This document shows positions 25,364 to 33,902 of a stretch of DNA of 39,960 nucleotides, piece after piece. Each line of letters begins with the position of its first letter. Positions within the stretch are counted from its first letter, which is position 1. The stretch covers positions 1 through 39,960 of the forward strand of contig BNZC01000010.1 in NCBI GenBank assembly GCA_026000755.1, in the 5' to 3' direction. The notes below the pieces were generated by a model. That model was not told the origin of the DNA. It did not search any database and saw nothing but the letters and a program-made list of their open reading frames with translations. Made by a program: the position numbers and the translations under genes. Origin of the DNA: Clostridia bacterium (GTDB lineage Bacteria; Bacillota; Clostridia; Lachnospirales; Lachnospiraceae).

Positions 25364-27670
25364 TTAGTGACTTTGCACAAGTTTCACATTTGCCGTAAAT
25401 CGAAACACCAACCCCTGCTTATAGCCCGAATAATCTTCTTTGTATTTTTCATATAAATTCCGATCATATCTGCCCAAAAAGTGATAGCTGTTTGTTATGT
25501 CAATATCTTTATCTAGTAACAAACGGTTTGCAGTTTCTGTGAGAGTTTCTGCTATCTGTGCATTCAAATGCTCTTCCATCTGCCGAAAAGAGTTACCCTC
25601 TATTTGGCTTGCTACTGTGTCAACCATTGCTCCCTCTGTCTGACTTGCTGCACTTTGTTCCGTCTTTCCCGTGATTTTAATCCACACCACCGGGTGACCT
25701 CCTTCTTCACGGATTTCACGGCTCACCTTGATGCCTTTTATTTGAATGCTCTCTTCAGATTCCAAGCTTGGGTATAGTTCCTTTAACATCCCTCCCAAAA
25801 GCTGCGCCGCTCTTCCCTCTTCCATGTTTATCTTGCTTTGGTAGGACATCCCATCTAGGACGGCATAGTCTGAAATGACAGGATACCCCCCCTCATTTTT
25901 CAGGAAAGGGATGAGCAACAGCCCACTCCCATTGTGCCAATTCTGAAACAAATCCCCCAAAGTTGCAAAGGTATTCGCTTTCTGCTGAGTTTGTCTTTGA
26001 TCCATTTCCTCTAAATAGCTGCCTATAGAATTTTCATCTCCTTTATCCAAGATAACTATGCCGGCTCCTTTTTCGGCAGAAAATAAGCAGGTATTGCTTG
26101 CAAAGAGATTGTCTTTTTCCGCCCACTCCAAAAATTCCAATAAAGCCGCCTCATTACCCAGTAAGTCCTCGCTGATCACAAGAGCTTTTACATGATTGTA
26201 GTCCAGGTTTTTATTTGCACTTGCTGCATAATTTTCTTGTGCCTTCTTATAGTTGCCCGCTTCCACGGAAAATCCCGGTGGTTTTTGCACCTCCGTTTCT
26301 GTGTCTTTCGCTTTCCCCTTTGACACCTGGGCAAGATCAGGGAAATCAAAAGACAAGACTGTTTTATCTTCTTGCCGATCTAGGGCAATGGCTAGGGGGA
26401 AATTTAGGCTCTCTAATTCCTTGCCTCCGCAAGCACTTAGGAATAGAAGAGATAACACAAATACGAACACAGTTGTTAGGCTTAGGGCAAGCTTTTGCCT
26501 TCTCCCCTTGCCATGATTCTTCCCCTTCATGCCCTCAGACATATCTTTGCTTTCCACCAAATCCCATCGCTCCCTATGCCACTTGCCAAACAATTTCTCC
26601 AATATATATTTCCCATAAAAGACCCCGGTGTTCATTAGGCAAAACAGAGCAAAGAACCAGACCGCCGAGAGAAATACATCCACCCCTGTTAGCATTCCTC
26701 CGGGCAAGCGTATCATTCCCATCAAAGAAATTACCGGATAGGGCAAAAGTGCCAAGCTTTTTTCTCCATAACTGCCCAGTAAAATCATATACAAAACCGC
26801 ATTTACCACCGTAACAAGCAGGACAGTCTGTTTCATGGAAGCAGCCAAACCCTCCGGCTCTGCACAAAAACTTTGTTCCAAGAGACAAAAGGTCAATGGC
26901 AGGAAAAAGACAAAGACCAGAAGTACGCCCTTGAAAAAATCAAGTATTCCATGAGAAAAGATTGGAAAGAAAGCGGTCACGTCTACCCCCGGAATTGCAA
27001 ATAAGAGCATAATCAAAAACGGAACAAGCAGTACCGGAAATAAAATCTCATACACCCTAGCCCGTCCTTCCGCTCCCTGCAAGATGACATAGACTGCAAA
27101 CAGAAGTAAAAGAATCAGAATCCACAGCTGATTTGCATCGGGAAGAAGGCTGATTTGTATCAACCGTTCAAGCTGATACAAGATATAGGCGGCAAGGGTG
27201 CAACAGAAAATCAGACAAAAAACCAGGCAAAGAATCCGGAAAACAGCCTTTACAAAATGATTCTTTTTTTCATTTTCATGGAACAGATACTCGTTGCTAT
27301 CTAAAGAGATTTGTTGATCGAATTTTGATTTTTTTTCAGCTTTTTGCATATACTCGTTTCTGTCTAACACAATTTTCTTATCGGATTTTGATTCCTTTTC
27401 GTCTTTCCCCACACACTCGCTGCTATCTAACACAATTTGCTTATTGAATTTTAATTCCTTTTTACTTTTCTGCACGCACAGACATTTCTCTAAAATACAC
27501 ACATAAAAAAATGCAAGTACCCCCCCCAACAAAATACAGAAAATCCCGTCACTCCCTACTTGTTTTGCAAGCATATTCGGCAATAAGAGGGAACTAATCC
27601 CAAAAAGATTTAAGAGTAACATACGCTTACTCTGACGTATCGAGATTTTTCGATTCTTGGAAAAGTACAT
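25364..27670 (-). CDS. GerAB-GerAC fusion, germinant receptor B and C subunits
   Basis: 768 residues joining two proteins that are normally separate. Residues 1 to about 380 form a GerAB-like amino-acid-permease-type membrane domain (start ISIRQSKRMLLLNLFGISSLLLPNML; about 10 helices). Residues from about 395 form a GerAC-like lipoprotein, with an internal basic-plus-hydrophobic segment ending LSAC (Cys414) that looks like an intact lipobox, then the GerAC fold ending YSGYKQGLVFRFTANVKLV. The first cytoplasmic loop has three 21-residue repeats. ATG 27670 has GGGAGGA upstream. A second ATG with a GGTGG upstream, near the junction (MSEGMKG), could allow a separate C subunit. It follows the GerAA gene by 91 nt. 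Confidence 0.8.
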   Translation of the reverse strand: MYFSKNRKISIRQSKRMLLLNLFGISSLLLPNMLAKQVGSDGIFCILLGGVLAFFYVCILEKCLCVQKSKKELKFNKQIVLDSSECVGKDEKESKSDKKIVLDRNEYMQKAEKKSKFDQQISLDSNEYLFHENEKKNHFVKAVFRILCLVFCLIFCCTLAAYILYQLERLIQISLLPDANQLWILILLLLFAVYVILQGAEGRARVYEILFPVLLVPFLIMLLFAIPGVDVTAFFPIFSHGILDFFKGVLLVFVFFLPLTFCLLEQSFCAEPEGLAASMKQTVLLVTVVNAVLYMILLGSYGEKSLALLPYPVISLMGMIRLPGGMLTGVDVFLSAVWFFALFCLMNTGVFYGKYILEKLFGKWHRERWDLVESKDMSEGMKGKNHGKGRRQKLALSLTTVFVFVLSLLFLSACGGKELESLNFPLAIALDRQEDKTVLSFDFPDLAQVSKGKAKDTETEVQKPPGFSVEAGNYKKAQENYAASANKNLDYNHVKALVISEDLLGNEAALLEFLEWAEKDNLFASNTCLFSAEKGAGIVILDKGDENSIGSYLEEMDQRQTQQKANTFATLGDLFQNWHNGSGLLLIPFLKNEGGYPVISDYAVLDGMSYQSKINMEEGRAAQLLGGMLKELYPSLESEESIQIKGIKVSREIREEGGHPVVWIKITGKTEQSAASQTEGAMVDTVASQIEGNSFRQMEEHLNAQIAETLTETANRLLLDKDIDITNSYHFLGRYDRNLYEKYKEDYSGYKQGLVFRFTANVKLVQSH
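27289..27477 (-). repeat. Three 63-nt tandem repeats in the GerAB part
   Basis: Units at 27289-27351, 27352-27414 and 27415-27477, imperfect but clear, each beginning ACTCG on the plus strand. They encode three versions of a 21-residue lysine-rich block with the core KKIVLDRNEY, QQISLDSNEY or KQIVLDSSEC. All are in frame and lie between the second and third membrane helices. Confidence 0.88.
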
Positions 27671-27761
27671 GATTTTCCTCCCATTGGTTTACTGTTTTGT
27701 TACTATTCGTCCCATGATTCGTAATCGTGCCGGGCATTTTGCATAGGGCATTGTTCCTATT

Positions 27762-29240
27762 CTACTCTTTCCACTTTAATTTTTTGCGGGCATCCTTTTT
27801 GGCAAAGACGGGGCGTTTGGTAATCTTTCGTAAACTTAATCGCAACAAGGCATCCTTTTCATCTTCTTTGGGATTTGGTCCGATGTAGGGAGCCAAATAG
27901 GGAATGCCAAAGCTGTACAGTCCTGCCAGATGAATAAGAACGGCAAAAGATGCCAACAAAAATCCGAAAAATCCCAGGCTTGCACACATGAGAATCAGGA
28001 AAAATTTCAAAATGCGAAAGGCTGCGGCAAATTCTTCATTGGGTACGGCAAAGGAACAGAGGGCAGTAAGTGCCACAACAATTACCACAATGGGACTGAC
28101 CAGATTTGCTTCTACGGCGGCCTGCCCCACAATCAGCCCGCCAACGATACCGATTGTATTTCCCATAGTCCCCGGAAGCCGTACCCCTGCTTCCCGAAGT
28201 AGTTCAAATGCCAGTTCCATAAACAACACCTCAACCACAGAGGGAAAGGGTACGCCGCTTCTTGCCGCCGCAAAAGATAAAAGCAGATCCGTGGGTAAAA
28301 TCCTTGTATGGAAATTAATGAGTGCCAGATAAAGTCCGGGGAGTGCCATGGCAAAAAAGGATGCCGCATAGCGTAACAGGCGACTCATGCTTGCAATTTG
28401 AGAGCGACTATAATAATCGTCACTGGTTTGGATAAAGGAATGATAATTGACCGGCAAAATAAGTGCCACCGGCGAGTTATCCGTCAACAGAACAACCCGC
28501 CCCTCTAAGATGGCCATGGCAGCCCGATCGGGTCTTTGGGTGGTTTGAAATTGCGGAAAGGGCGAACGCCAGTTCTCTTCTGTCAACTGCTCTATGATTC
28601 CGCTGTCTAACACGCCATCAATTTCAAAACGTTTCAGCCGATTTTCAATTTCCATAAGCAGCTCCGGTTGAATCAAATCCTCCATGTAAACCAAATCCAC
28701 GTTGGTGTGAGAGCGAGTACCTGCGAAAGATTCCCTTACTTTCACTTTGGGTGTACGCAAACGTTTCCGAATGAGGGCGGTATTGATTTTGATGGATTCC
28801 GCAAAGCCCTCATTGGACCCCCTGACCACTTTCTCTGTTTCCGTCTGGGTGACCCCCATATTGGGATACCCCTTGTCCTTGATTTTAATGGCTCTGTCAT
28901 AGCCCTCAAAGAAAAACAGGGCATCCCCCGTCAGCATTCCCTGTGCCGCCTCTTCCATTGTGGCAAATTCCGTGGTATCGGAAATCCCCAGAGCATTTTC
29001 CCGCAAGAAAGATAAAATCTTATCTTCCGGCATTTCCCACAGGGTATTTAGGAGTTTCCCTATAACAGAATCTTCCAGGAGAATATTCCCTAACGCCACC
29101 TCCACATAAGCAATAAAACAGCCCACAGAGGAATCCTGCCCCAGTTTCATGCTGCGCTGTTTGATGTCGGCACAGTCCGAAAAGGTGCGATTGAAGTTGT
29201 CGATATTTTCTTGTAAATTGGTGCTGATAGGCGTAGGCAT
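27762..29240 (-). CDS. gerAA: Spore germination protein, GerA/SpoVAF family (A subunit)
   Basis: 492 residues. The N-terminal soluble domain (about 1-270) contains the family hallmark RGSNEGFAESIKINTALIRK beginning at R140, with NVDLVYMEDLIQPELLMEIE and the DGVLDSGIIEQL segment. A C-terminal membrane domain (about 285-440) follows, with NFHTRILPTDLLLSFAAARS, PFPSVVEVLFMELAFELLRE and IGIVGGLIVGQAAVEANLVS, and a basic cytoplasmic tail. In GerA receptors this subunit sits in the inner spore membrane and forms the ion channel. GGAGGG precedes ATG 29240. It is the first gene of a two-gene locus with the fused B/C gene, so receptor composition is complete, which suggests the organism can form spores. 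Confidence 0.92.
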   Translation of the reverse strand: MPTPISTNLQENIDNFNRTFSDCADIKQRSMKLGQDSSVGCFIAYVEVALGNILLEDSVIGKLLNTLWEMPEDKILSFLRENALGISDTTEFATMEEAAQGMLTGDALFFFEGYDRAIKIKDKGYPNMGVTQTETEKVVRGSNEGFAESIKINTALIRKRLRTPKVKVRESFAGTRSHTNVDLVYMEDLIQPELLMEIENRLKRFEIDGVLDSGIIEQLTEENWRSPFPQFQTTQRPDRAAMAILEGRVVLLTDNSPVALILPVNYHSFIQTSDDYYSRSQIASMSRLLRYAASFFAMALPGLYLALINFHTRILPTDLLLSFAAARSGVPFPSVVEVLFMELAFELLREAGVRLPGTMGNTIGIVGGLIVGQAAVEANLVSPIVVIVVALTALCSFAVPNEEFAAAFRILKFFLILMCASLGFFGFLLASFAVLIHLAGLYSFGIPYLAPYIGPNPKEDEKDALLRLSLRKITKRPVFAKKDARKKLKWKE

Positions 29241-29259
29241 AGGCCCTCCAGATATTACA

Positions 29260-29278
29260 GGAAGTAAAGTACACTTCC
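29260..29278 (-). other. Hairpin in the gerAA leader
   Basis: GGAAGT (29260-29265) and ACTTCC (29273-29278) form a perfect 6-bp dyad around a 7-nt loop, about 20 nt upstream of the gerAA start. It is short, without a T-tract; it may affect translation or be chance. Confidence 0.35.
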
Positions 29279-29293
29279 TATAATCAGATTTAC

Positions 29294-29310
29294 GAGCCTT
29301 CGGCTCTTTT
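29294..29310 (+). terminator. Small intrinsic terminator-like hairpin
   Basis: GAGCC (29294-29298), loop TTC, GGCTC (29302-29306), then TTTT. Reads as a minimal intrinsic terminator on the plus strand, but no plus-strand gene precedes it; it might end antisense transcription into the ftsX region. Confidence 0.4.
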
Positions 29311-29338
29311 ATCGAAAGTTCGTGCGAACTTCCGATAA
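29309..29338 (-). repeat. Palindrome of the CTTATCG family
   Basis: Arms TTATCGAAAGTTCG (29309-29322) and CGAACTTCCGATAA (29325-29338) around a 2-nt loop. The single mismatch is a G-U pair when read on the minus strand, the direction of the flanking genes. Its ends (GCTTATCGRAA ... TTTCGRTAA) match the tandem repeats at 11722-11787. Confidence 0.6.
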
Positions 29339-29351
29339 GCTATATTATGTC

Positions 29352-29413
29352 TCAAAATAAAAAGCCGTTGCAAAATGGACTTTGGTGGTTTAGAACCCCA
29401 ATTTGCAACAGCC
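29352..29413 (-). terminator. Rho-independent terminator of the two-component/ABC operon
   Basis: Minus-strand stem GTTGCAAA / TTTGCAAC (plus positions 29402-29409 and 29367-29374), extended outward by C-G and G-C pairs with wobbles, followed by TTTTTATTTT. The enclosed 27 nt form a second small stem (TTGG/CCAA, GGTT/AACC). It lies about 60 nt after the permease stop and ends the minus-strand operon that begins at 34575. Confidence 0.75.
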
Positions 29414-29473
29414 CTTGCCTTATTATCTTTTCTTTTCTTTGTGGAAATTATTCCTGATTTTTCATAAACTACC

Positions 29474-32116
29474 TCACACCGCTTCCTCCCGCAGTGCGTC
29501 AATGACATTCGCTTTTTTCACCTTACTCACCGCATACAGCATGGTTACAAATACCACGAAAAACACACTAAACACACTGATTAATATACTGCCCCACGGT
29601 AATTGAAACGATACATCCACGCCGACCATCATGGATTTATAAATCAGCCAAGTAATACCTGTGGCGACCGGAAGCCCGTACAACAGTGCCTTTAATCCAT
29701 AAAAAATACATTCGAAGGTCATCATCTTGTCGAATCCGCAATTGCTCAAACCAATCGACCGAAGCATTGCAAACTCACGTCTGCGTAAATGGATACTCGT
29801 GGAAACGGTATTAAACACATTTGCAATCGTAATCAAGGAAATCAGAATCACAAAGCCATAGGTAAAAATATTGATTACGAGAAGGATGTTGCGTTCCTCA
29901 ACGAGTGCTGCCGCCGCATTAAACAGATTATAGCCAACGCTTATGCCCGCTTCTTTTATCATGATTTCCATCTCAGCTGCGGATTTCATAGGGGCATGGG
30001 AAGAAAAGACCATGCTCATCCCATTTGCGGCCTCTTGCAATACTGCCCCGTGAACCATATCACTATAGGGCGCAAAGACAGCAAGACCGCTAACTTGCGA
30101 TTGCGAAAACCCCTCCGGCATCGTGTCGGAAATCGTAAAAGCCAGATTCTGTGCGGACAAATCCCTTTGCTCCGGGTTTATTCTCGCTCTTGTATAAAAC
30201 GTTGTGTTTGGCTCAAGCGTTATGTTTCGCTCATTAAACACATTCATCGCAATGGTACGCTGCTGCTCATTATCATACCTGACCACCTTTGCCACGGCAG
30301 GCAACTTTCCCTGCGTTAGTCCATAATCCGTGGGTGAAAGCCCCAAGGTTTCAAGGTATTGGCGATACGTGCCATCATCAATGAAATAAATGCTAAAACC
30401 ATAATCTACATCATTTGATGTGCTGTCCATTTCACTGTAATAGGCAAGAAAACGTTCGGTAAATTCGCTCTTTTGAATAGTCGTGGAGCAATTTACATAA
30501 TTGTAATATGCGCTCTTGTAAATGCCATCCGCATCCTTCATTTGACTGTACAAGCGTAAAAGCTGTTCGTCCTCTAGGTGCCAAGAGCCTTGCGTGGCGT
30601 TAAACGAGAGGTCATAGCCAAAATCCTGCACCGTCAGATCGGTTCCCTGTTTCAAATACATTCCAAACGCACCGGCGGCAACAAACAGCACCACGCTGAC
30701 AAACAAGGATATGACGGTACTGCGGTAACGCTTCTTGTTTCTCTTAAAGTTTTTAAGTGCCAACATACCCTCTAATCCAAATAACAAGCTTATGACCTTA
30801 GAGGTTTTGACCGCTTTGGGGTTTATTTTAACCGTATCCGTCTGGCGGATGATTTCTATGGGTGATTTTTTTACAGCCACCCTTGCCGGAATATAAGCGG
30901 AAATCAAAATCGTGATAACGCCCATCACAGCCGCAATAATAAGCGCAGGCAAGGAGATATGCAGCGACAGGGCCGTATCTGAAAACAGGGATTTTGCAAT
31001 GTCGCTAATCAAGCGGAGGGTGATACCAATGCCGCCCACGCCCGCAATAAGCCCAAGGGGTATTCCAATCGCACCAATGCAAATCCCCTCAAACAGCACC
31101 GATTTTTGGAGCTGCCTTTTCGTTGCGCCCACAGAGGAAAGTATGCCAAATTGCCGGGCACGTTCGCTGACGGAAATGGCAAAGGAATTGTAAATCAGCA
31201 AAATTCCGCCGATCATAATGAGGGCAATTAACATCCCGCCGATTGAATATAACACCGTGTTGAAGTTATCGTTCGTTGAAACCCCGTAAAAACGCAGCAG
31301 CCCTCGGTTAAATTCATACGAGAGATTTCCTGCTGTTTTTTCGGCATACTCGTAAACTTTCGCAGGAGATTTCAGCGTGATCAGCACATCATAGTTTCCG
31401 GATTCACCTAATTCACCTAATTCACCTATTTCACCTGATTCATCAATAAATGGTATATCTGTTTTTGTGATTACGGTATATCCCGGTGCGGAATACTGTT
31501 CAAAACTAGGACGCGCACAAATCCCCACAACGGTATAGGTTGTTGTATCTTTGGGCAAAAGGGTTTCTCCTTGGCCCTCTTCCGGCTCGCCGATTTGAAA
31601 CGAAACATTCTGTCCCAGCACTTTGTCATCGAACATACGTTCTCCATTTGACAGCATTAAAGTGTCGCCGATTTGATAGGCAACGCCGCCATTTGTCAGG
31701 ATATGCTCCGGAATAAGAATTTCATTGCCGTTCCCCGGCAATCTTCCCGCAAGCAGCTCAATGTGCAGTGCATCATATGCGCTATCGTTTAATCCCGCCA
31801 CAAACAGGTAGGGTTTATCCGGATTTTGACCGCCGACAAGTGTCGAATAACCAAAATTTTGTATCACAGTAGCGGTCTTCACCGCACTATCCGACCTCGC
31901 TTTTTCCACAAATGCAGCATCGCCGCCGAAAAACTTCACTTCCCAATCGCCGTTTTGTTCGATTTCCCTTTGAATCAGATCATTTTGCAAAGAGGCAATA
32001 AAGGTAGTAACTGCCGCAATCATGGCGACGGAAAGAATCACGCCGATTATCGTTACAAGTGTCCTGGTACGGTTTTTCTTTAATCCTTGTAAGGTGATTT
32101 TGTTAAATACATGCAT
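29474..32116 (-). CDS. FtsX-type ABC transporter permease
   Basis: 880 residues with two FtsX-like units. Each begins with a membrane helix preceded by a basic segment (LKKNRTRTLVTIIGVILSVAM at the N-terminus; FKRNKKRYRSTVISLFVSVVL mid-protein). Each continues with a large outside domain and three helices (IALIMIGGILLIYNSFAISV with RARQFGILSSVGATKRQL; the second with RRREFAMLRSIGLSN). This is the type VII layout used for mechanotransmission or extrusion rather than classical transport, not the BceB layout. ATG 32116 lies 6 nt after the ATPase stop. The first outside domain carries a run of GE(I/L) repeats. Together with the sensor kinase and regulator it looks like a peptide or envelope-stress response module. 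Confidence 0.9.
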   Translation of the reverse strand: MHVFNKITLQGLKKNRTRTLVTIIGVILSVAMIAAVTTFIASLQNDLIQREIEQNGDWEVKFFGGDAAFVEKARSDSAVKTATVIQNFGYSTLVGGQNPDKPYLFVAGLNDSAYDALHIELLAGRLPGNGNEILIPEHILTNGGVAYQIGDTLMLSNGERMFDDKVLGQNVSFQIGEPEEGQGETLLPKDTTTYTVVGICARPSFEQYSAPGYTVITKTDIPFIDESGEIGELGELGESGNYDVLITLKSPAKVYEYAEKTAGNLSYEFNRGLLRFYGVSTNDNFNTVLYSIGGMLIALIMIGGILLIYNSFAISVSERARQFGILSSVGATKRQLQKSVLFEGICIGAIGIPLGLIAGVGGIGITLRLISDIAKSLFSDTALSLHISLPALIIAAVMGVITILISAYIPARVAVKKSPIEIIRQTDTVKINPKAVKTSKVISLLFGLEGMLALKNFKRNKKRYRSTVISLFVSVVLFVAAGAFGMYLKQGTDLTVQDFGYDLSFNATQGSWHLEDEQLLRLYSQMKDADGIYKSAYYNYVNCSTTIQKSEFTERFLAYYSEMDSTSNDVDYGFSIYFIDDGTYRQYLETLGLSPTDYGLTQGKLPAVAKVVRYDNEQQRTIAMNVFNERNITLEPNTTFYTRARINPEQRDLSAQNLAFTISDTMPEGFSQSQVSGLAVFAPYSDMVHGAVLQEAANGMSMVFSSHAPMKSAAEMEIMIKEAGISVGYNLFNAAAALVEERNILLVINIFTYGFVILISLITIANVFNTVSTSIHLRRREFAMLRSIGLSNCGFDKMMTFECIFYGLKALLYGLPVATGITWLIYKSMMVGVDVSFQLPWGSILISVFSVFFVVFVTMLYAVSKVKKANVIDALREEAV
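31402..31437 (-). repeat. 9-nt repeats encoding GE(L/I) in the permease
   Basis: Plus-strand unit ATTCACCTA three times, then TTTCACCTG. On the minus strand it encodes GEIGELGELGES in the first extracytoplasmic domain. The unit is a multiple of three, so length change would keep the frame. Confidence 0.85.
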
Positions 32117-32122
32117 CGCAAT

Positions 32123-32803
32123 CTACCTCACTCTCTCATTTCGGGAAATCTTACCATCCGAAATGCCGATAATGCGGTCTGCCTGTAAGGCGATATTTTC
32201 ATCATGGGTCACGACAATCAGCGTCTGTCCGTATTTTTTGTTGCTTTCTTTCATCAGCTTGATAATCTCTTGCCCGTTTTGACTGTCTAAATTCCCGGTA
32301 GGTTCGTCCGCCAACATAACCGCCGGGGCATTCATCAGTGCACGGCCAATCGACACACGCTGTTGCTGACCACCCGAAAGCTGATTGGGCAAGTGGTTAC
32401 GGCGGTTTGAGAGTCCAAGCATTTCTAAAAGTTCCTCCAAGCGTTCCTTGTTGACCTCCCGCTTATCCATCAACACAGGCAGCGTAATGTTTTCCACCAC
32501 ATTTAAGGTGGGGATCAGATTATAAAACTGATAAATCAGCCCTACCTGCCGTCTGCGAAAAATTGCAAGTTTTTCGTTTTTTTGTGCGTAGACGTCCTGC
32601 CCGTCTAAATAAACTTTCCCGCTTGTCGGCACATCCACGCCGCCGACAATGTGTAAGAGCGTGGATTTGCCCGAACCGCTTGATCCGATAATTGCTACAA
32701 ATTCGCCTTTTTCCACCGAAAGCGTTACATCATCCAGTGCCATCACTTGACTTTCACCTTTGCCGTAAGTCTTGCATAAATTTTCAATTTTTAATAGTTC
32801 CAT
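32123..32803 (-). CDS. ABC transporter ATP-binding protein (MacB/LolD type)
   Basis: 226 residues starting MELLKIENLCKTYGKGES. The first 22 codons of the longer open frame overlap the promoter and are rejected; AAGGGGTGG lies before ATG 32803. Seen: Walker A GSSGSGKST, Q-loop FYNLIPTLNVVENI, signature LSGGQQQRVSIGRAL, Walker B VMLADEPTGNLD, and the H-loop VVTHD. The composition is typical of ATPases paired with FtsX-type permeases. It is preceded by a probable response-regulator operator, so the ABC genes can be induced apart from the regulator genes. Confidence 0.95.
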   Translation of the reverse strand: MELLKIENLCKTYGKGESQVMALDDVTLSVEKGEFVAIIGSSGSGKSTLLHIVGGVDVPTSGKVYLDGQDVYAQKNEKLAIFRRRQVGLIYQFYNLIPTLNVVENITLPVLMDKREVNKERLEELLEMLGLSNRRNHLPNQLSGGQQQRVSIGRALMNAPAVMLADEPTGNLDSQNGQEIIKLMKESNKKYGQTLIVVTHDENIALQADRIIGISDGKISRNERVR

Positions 32804-32848
32804 AAAATTGCCACCCCTTCGCATTTGGTATTTTTCACATTTGCTATG

Positions 32849-32907
32849 TTTATAGGATAACACTTTCAAATGACATCTCGGTGACTTTCAGGTGACACTT
32901 TTGTCAC
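32849..32907 (-). promoter_or_regulatory. Response-regulator operator and promoter of the ABC genes
   Basis: On the minus strand four successive 11-nt units start with GT: GTGACAAAAGT, GTCACCTGAAA, GTCACCGAGAT and GTCATTTGAAA (plus positions 32907-32864). A -10-like TATAAA (32854-32849) follows; the -35 position would fall within the repeats. Direct repeats spaced by 11 bp next to a promoter are the usual binding pattern of OmpR-family regulators, and one is encoded directly upstream. The first repeat overlaps the kinase stop codon. Confidence 0.6.
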
Positions 32908-33902
32908 TTTGAGGTTACCGGAAAACGTATCGAAAATACTGCCCCGCCCTGTGGGTGATTTTTCGCCGTGACGAAGCCGCCTTGCCTAACAAGAATCATT
33001 TTGCTAAGAGCAAGACCAATGCCGTAACCACCGGCATTGGCACTTTTCCCGCGATAAAAGCGGTCAAACAAACGGTTTACATCTTCTTCTAAAAACCCTG
33101 CGCCGCTGTCGTGGATTACAATCTCGGTATACAAAACAGTTTCGTTGCAGGCAACTTTAATGCTTCCGTTTTCATTTACACTTTCCATGCAATTTTTAAG
33201 GATATTTTGTATCGCCTCCGAAAGCCACCCGAAATCGCCGCATAGGAAACAGGCTTCGCCTACAGCAAGGGAGACTGTAATACCGTGCAGTTCCATCGGA
33301 ATGGCCAATGGACGAAGTGCGGATTCTATCAGCATTTTTACGCCTACCGGCTCGCTTTGAAACTCCACCACGCCCGCATCCAAACGAGAAATCTTGAGCA
33401 GGGAGGTGATCAGCCAATCCATCCGTTTCGTTGCGCCCGTAAGTTCACGGAGGAAGGCTTGCCGCTCATCTTCCTTTGGATTCTTGGATAAAAAAGAAAG
33501 TATCAAATTTGCAGAGGTGAGCGGGGTACGCAACTGGTGGGCAATATCCGCCAAGGAATCCGCAAGGTATTGTTTGTCCTTTTTGAGTGTGTCATTCTGC
33601 TCTCTGATACGCAAAGTCATTTTGCTGATCTCGCTGTGCAATATGGACAGTTCGCCTTCGCAAAAATCGTCGAGTTCTAAACGGTCTGCATTGTGGAGTA
33701 TACGGTCAATCTGTTTTGACATCTGTGCAATCTTACGGTAACGGGATTTTGTAAACACAAAAAAAGCCGTTCCGAAAACGACAGATGAAACAAGGGCAAG
33801 GACTCCCGCCGCCGGACTTATCGCAAAGCCGATTAAGATAAAACCGACGGAGAGTGCAAGAAACAACAGGGCAAATAAACGAAACTCTTTATTCCGAAAC
33901 AT
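32904..33902 (-). CDS. Sensor histidine kinase, short-loop membrane type
   Basis: 332 residues from ATG 33902 (GGGAGGG upstream); the longer frame starts inside the regulator gene. Two membrane helices (about 8-28 and 32-50) are separated by only a few residues (SPAAG), so there is no extracellular sensor domain, as in intramembrane-sensing kinases that read the state of a partner ABC transporter. A HAMP-like linker leads to the H-box SLADIAHQLRTPLTS with H122. The ATPase domain shows N-box NILKNCMES, G1 DSGAGF, F-box LFDRFYRG and G2 GYGIGLALSKMI. It overlaps the regulator gene by 14 nt, indicating coupled translation. Confidence 0.95.
   Translation of the reverse strand: MFRNKEFRLFALLFLALSVGFILIGFAISPAAGVLALVSSVVFGTAFFVFTKSRYRKIAQMSKQIDRILHNADRLELDDFCEGELSILHSEISKMTLRIREQNDTLKKDKQYLADSLADIAHQLRTPLTSANLILSFLSKNPKEDERQAFLRELTGATKRMDWLITSLLKISRLDAGVVEFQSEPVGVKMLIESALRPLAIPMELHGITVSLAVGEACFLCGDFGWLSEAIQNILKNCMESVNENGSIKVACNETVLYTEIVIHDSGAGFLEEDVNRLFDRFYRGKSANAGGYGIGLALSKMILVRQGGFVTAKNHPQGGAVFSIRFPVTSK

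Noticed and set aside
25364..27670. GerAB/GerAC fusion as a simple sequencing artefact
   Set aside because: The frame is open across the junction with about 15 hydrophilic linker residues and no homopolymer there; read-level confirmation would still help.
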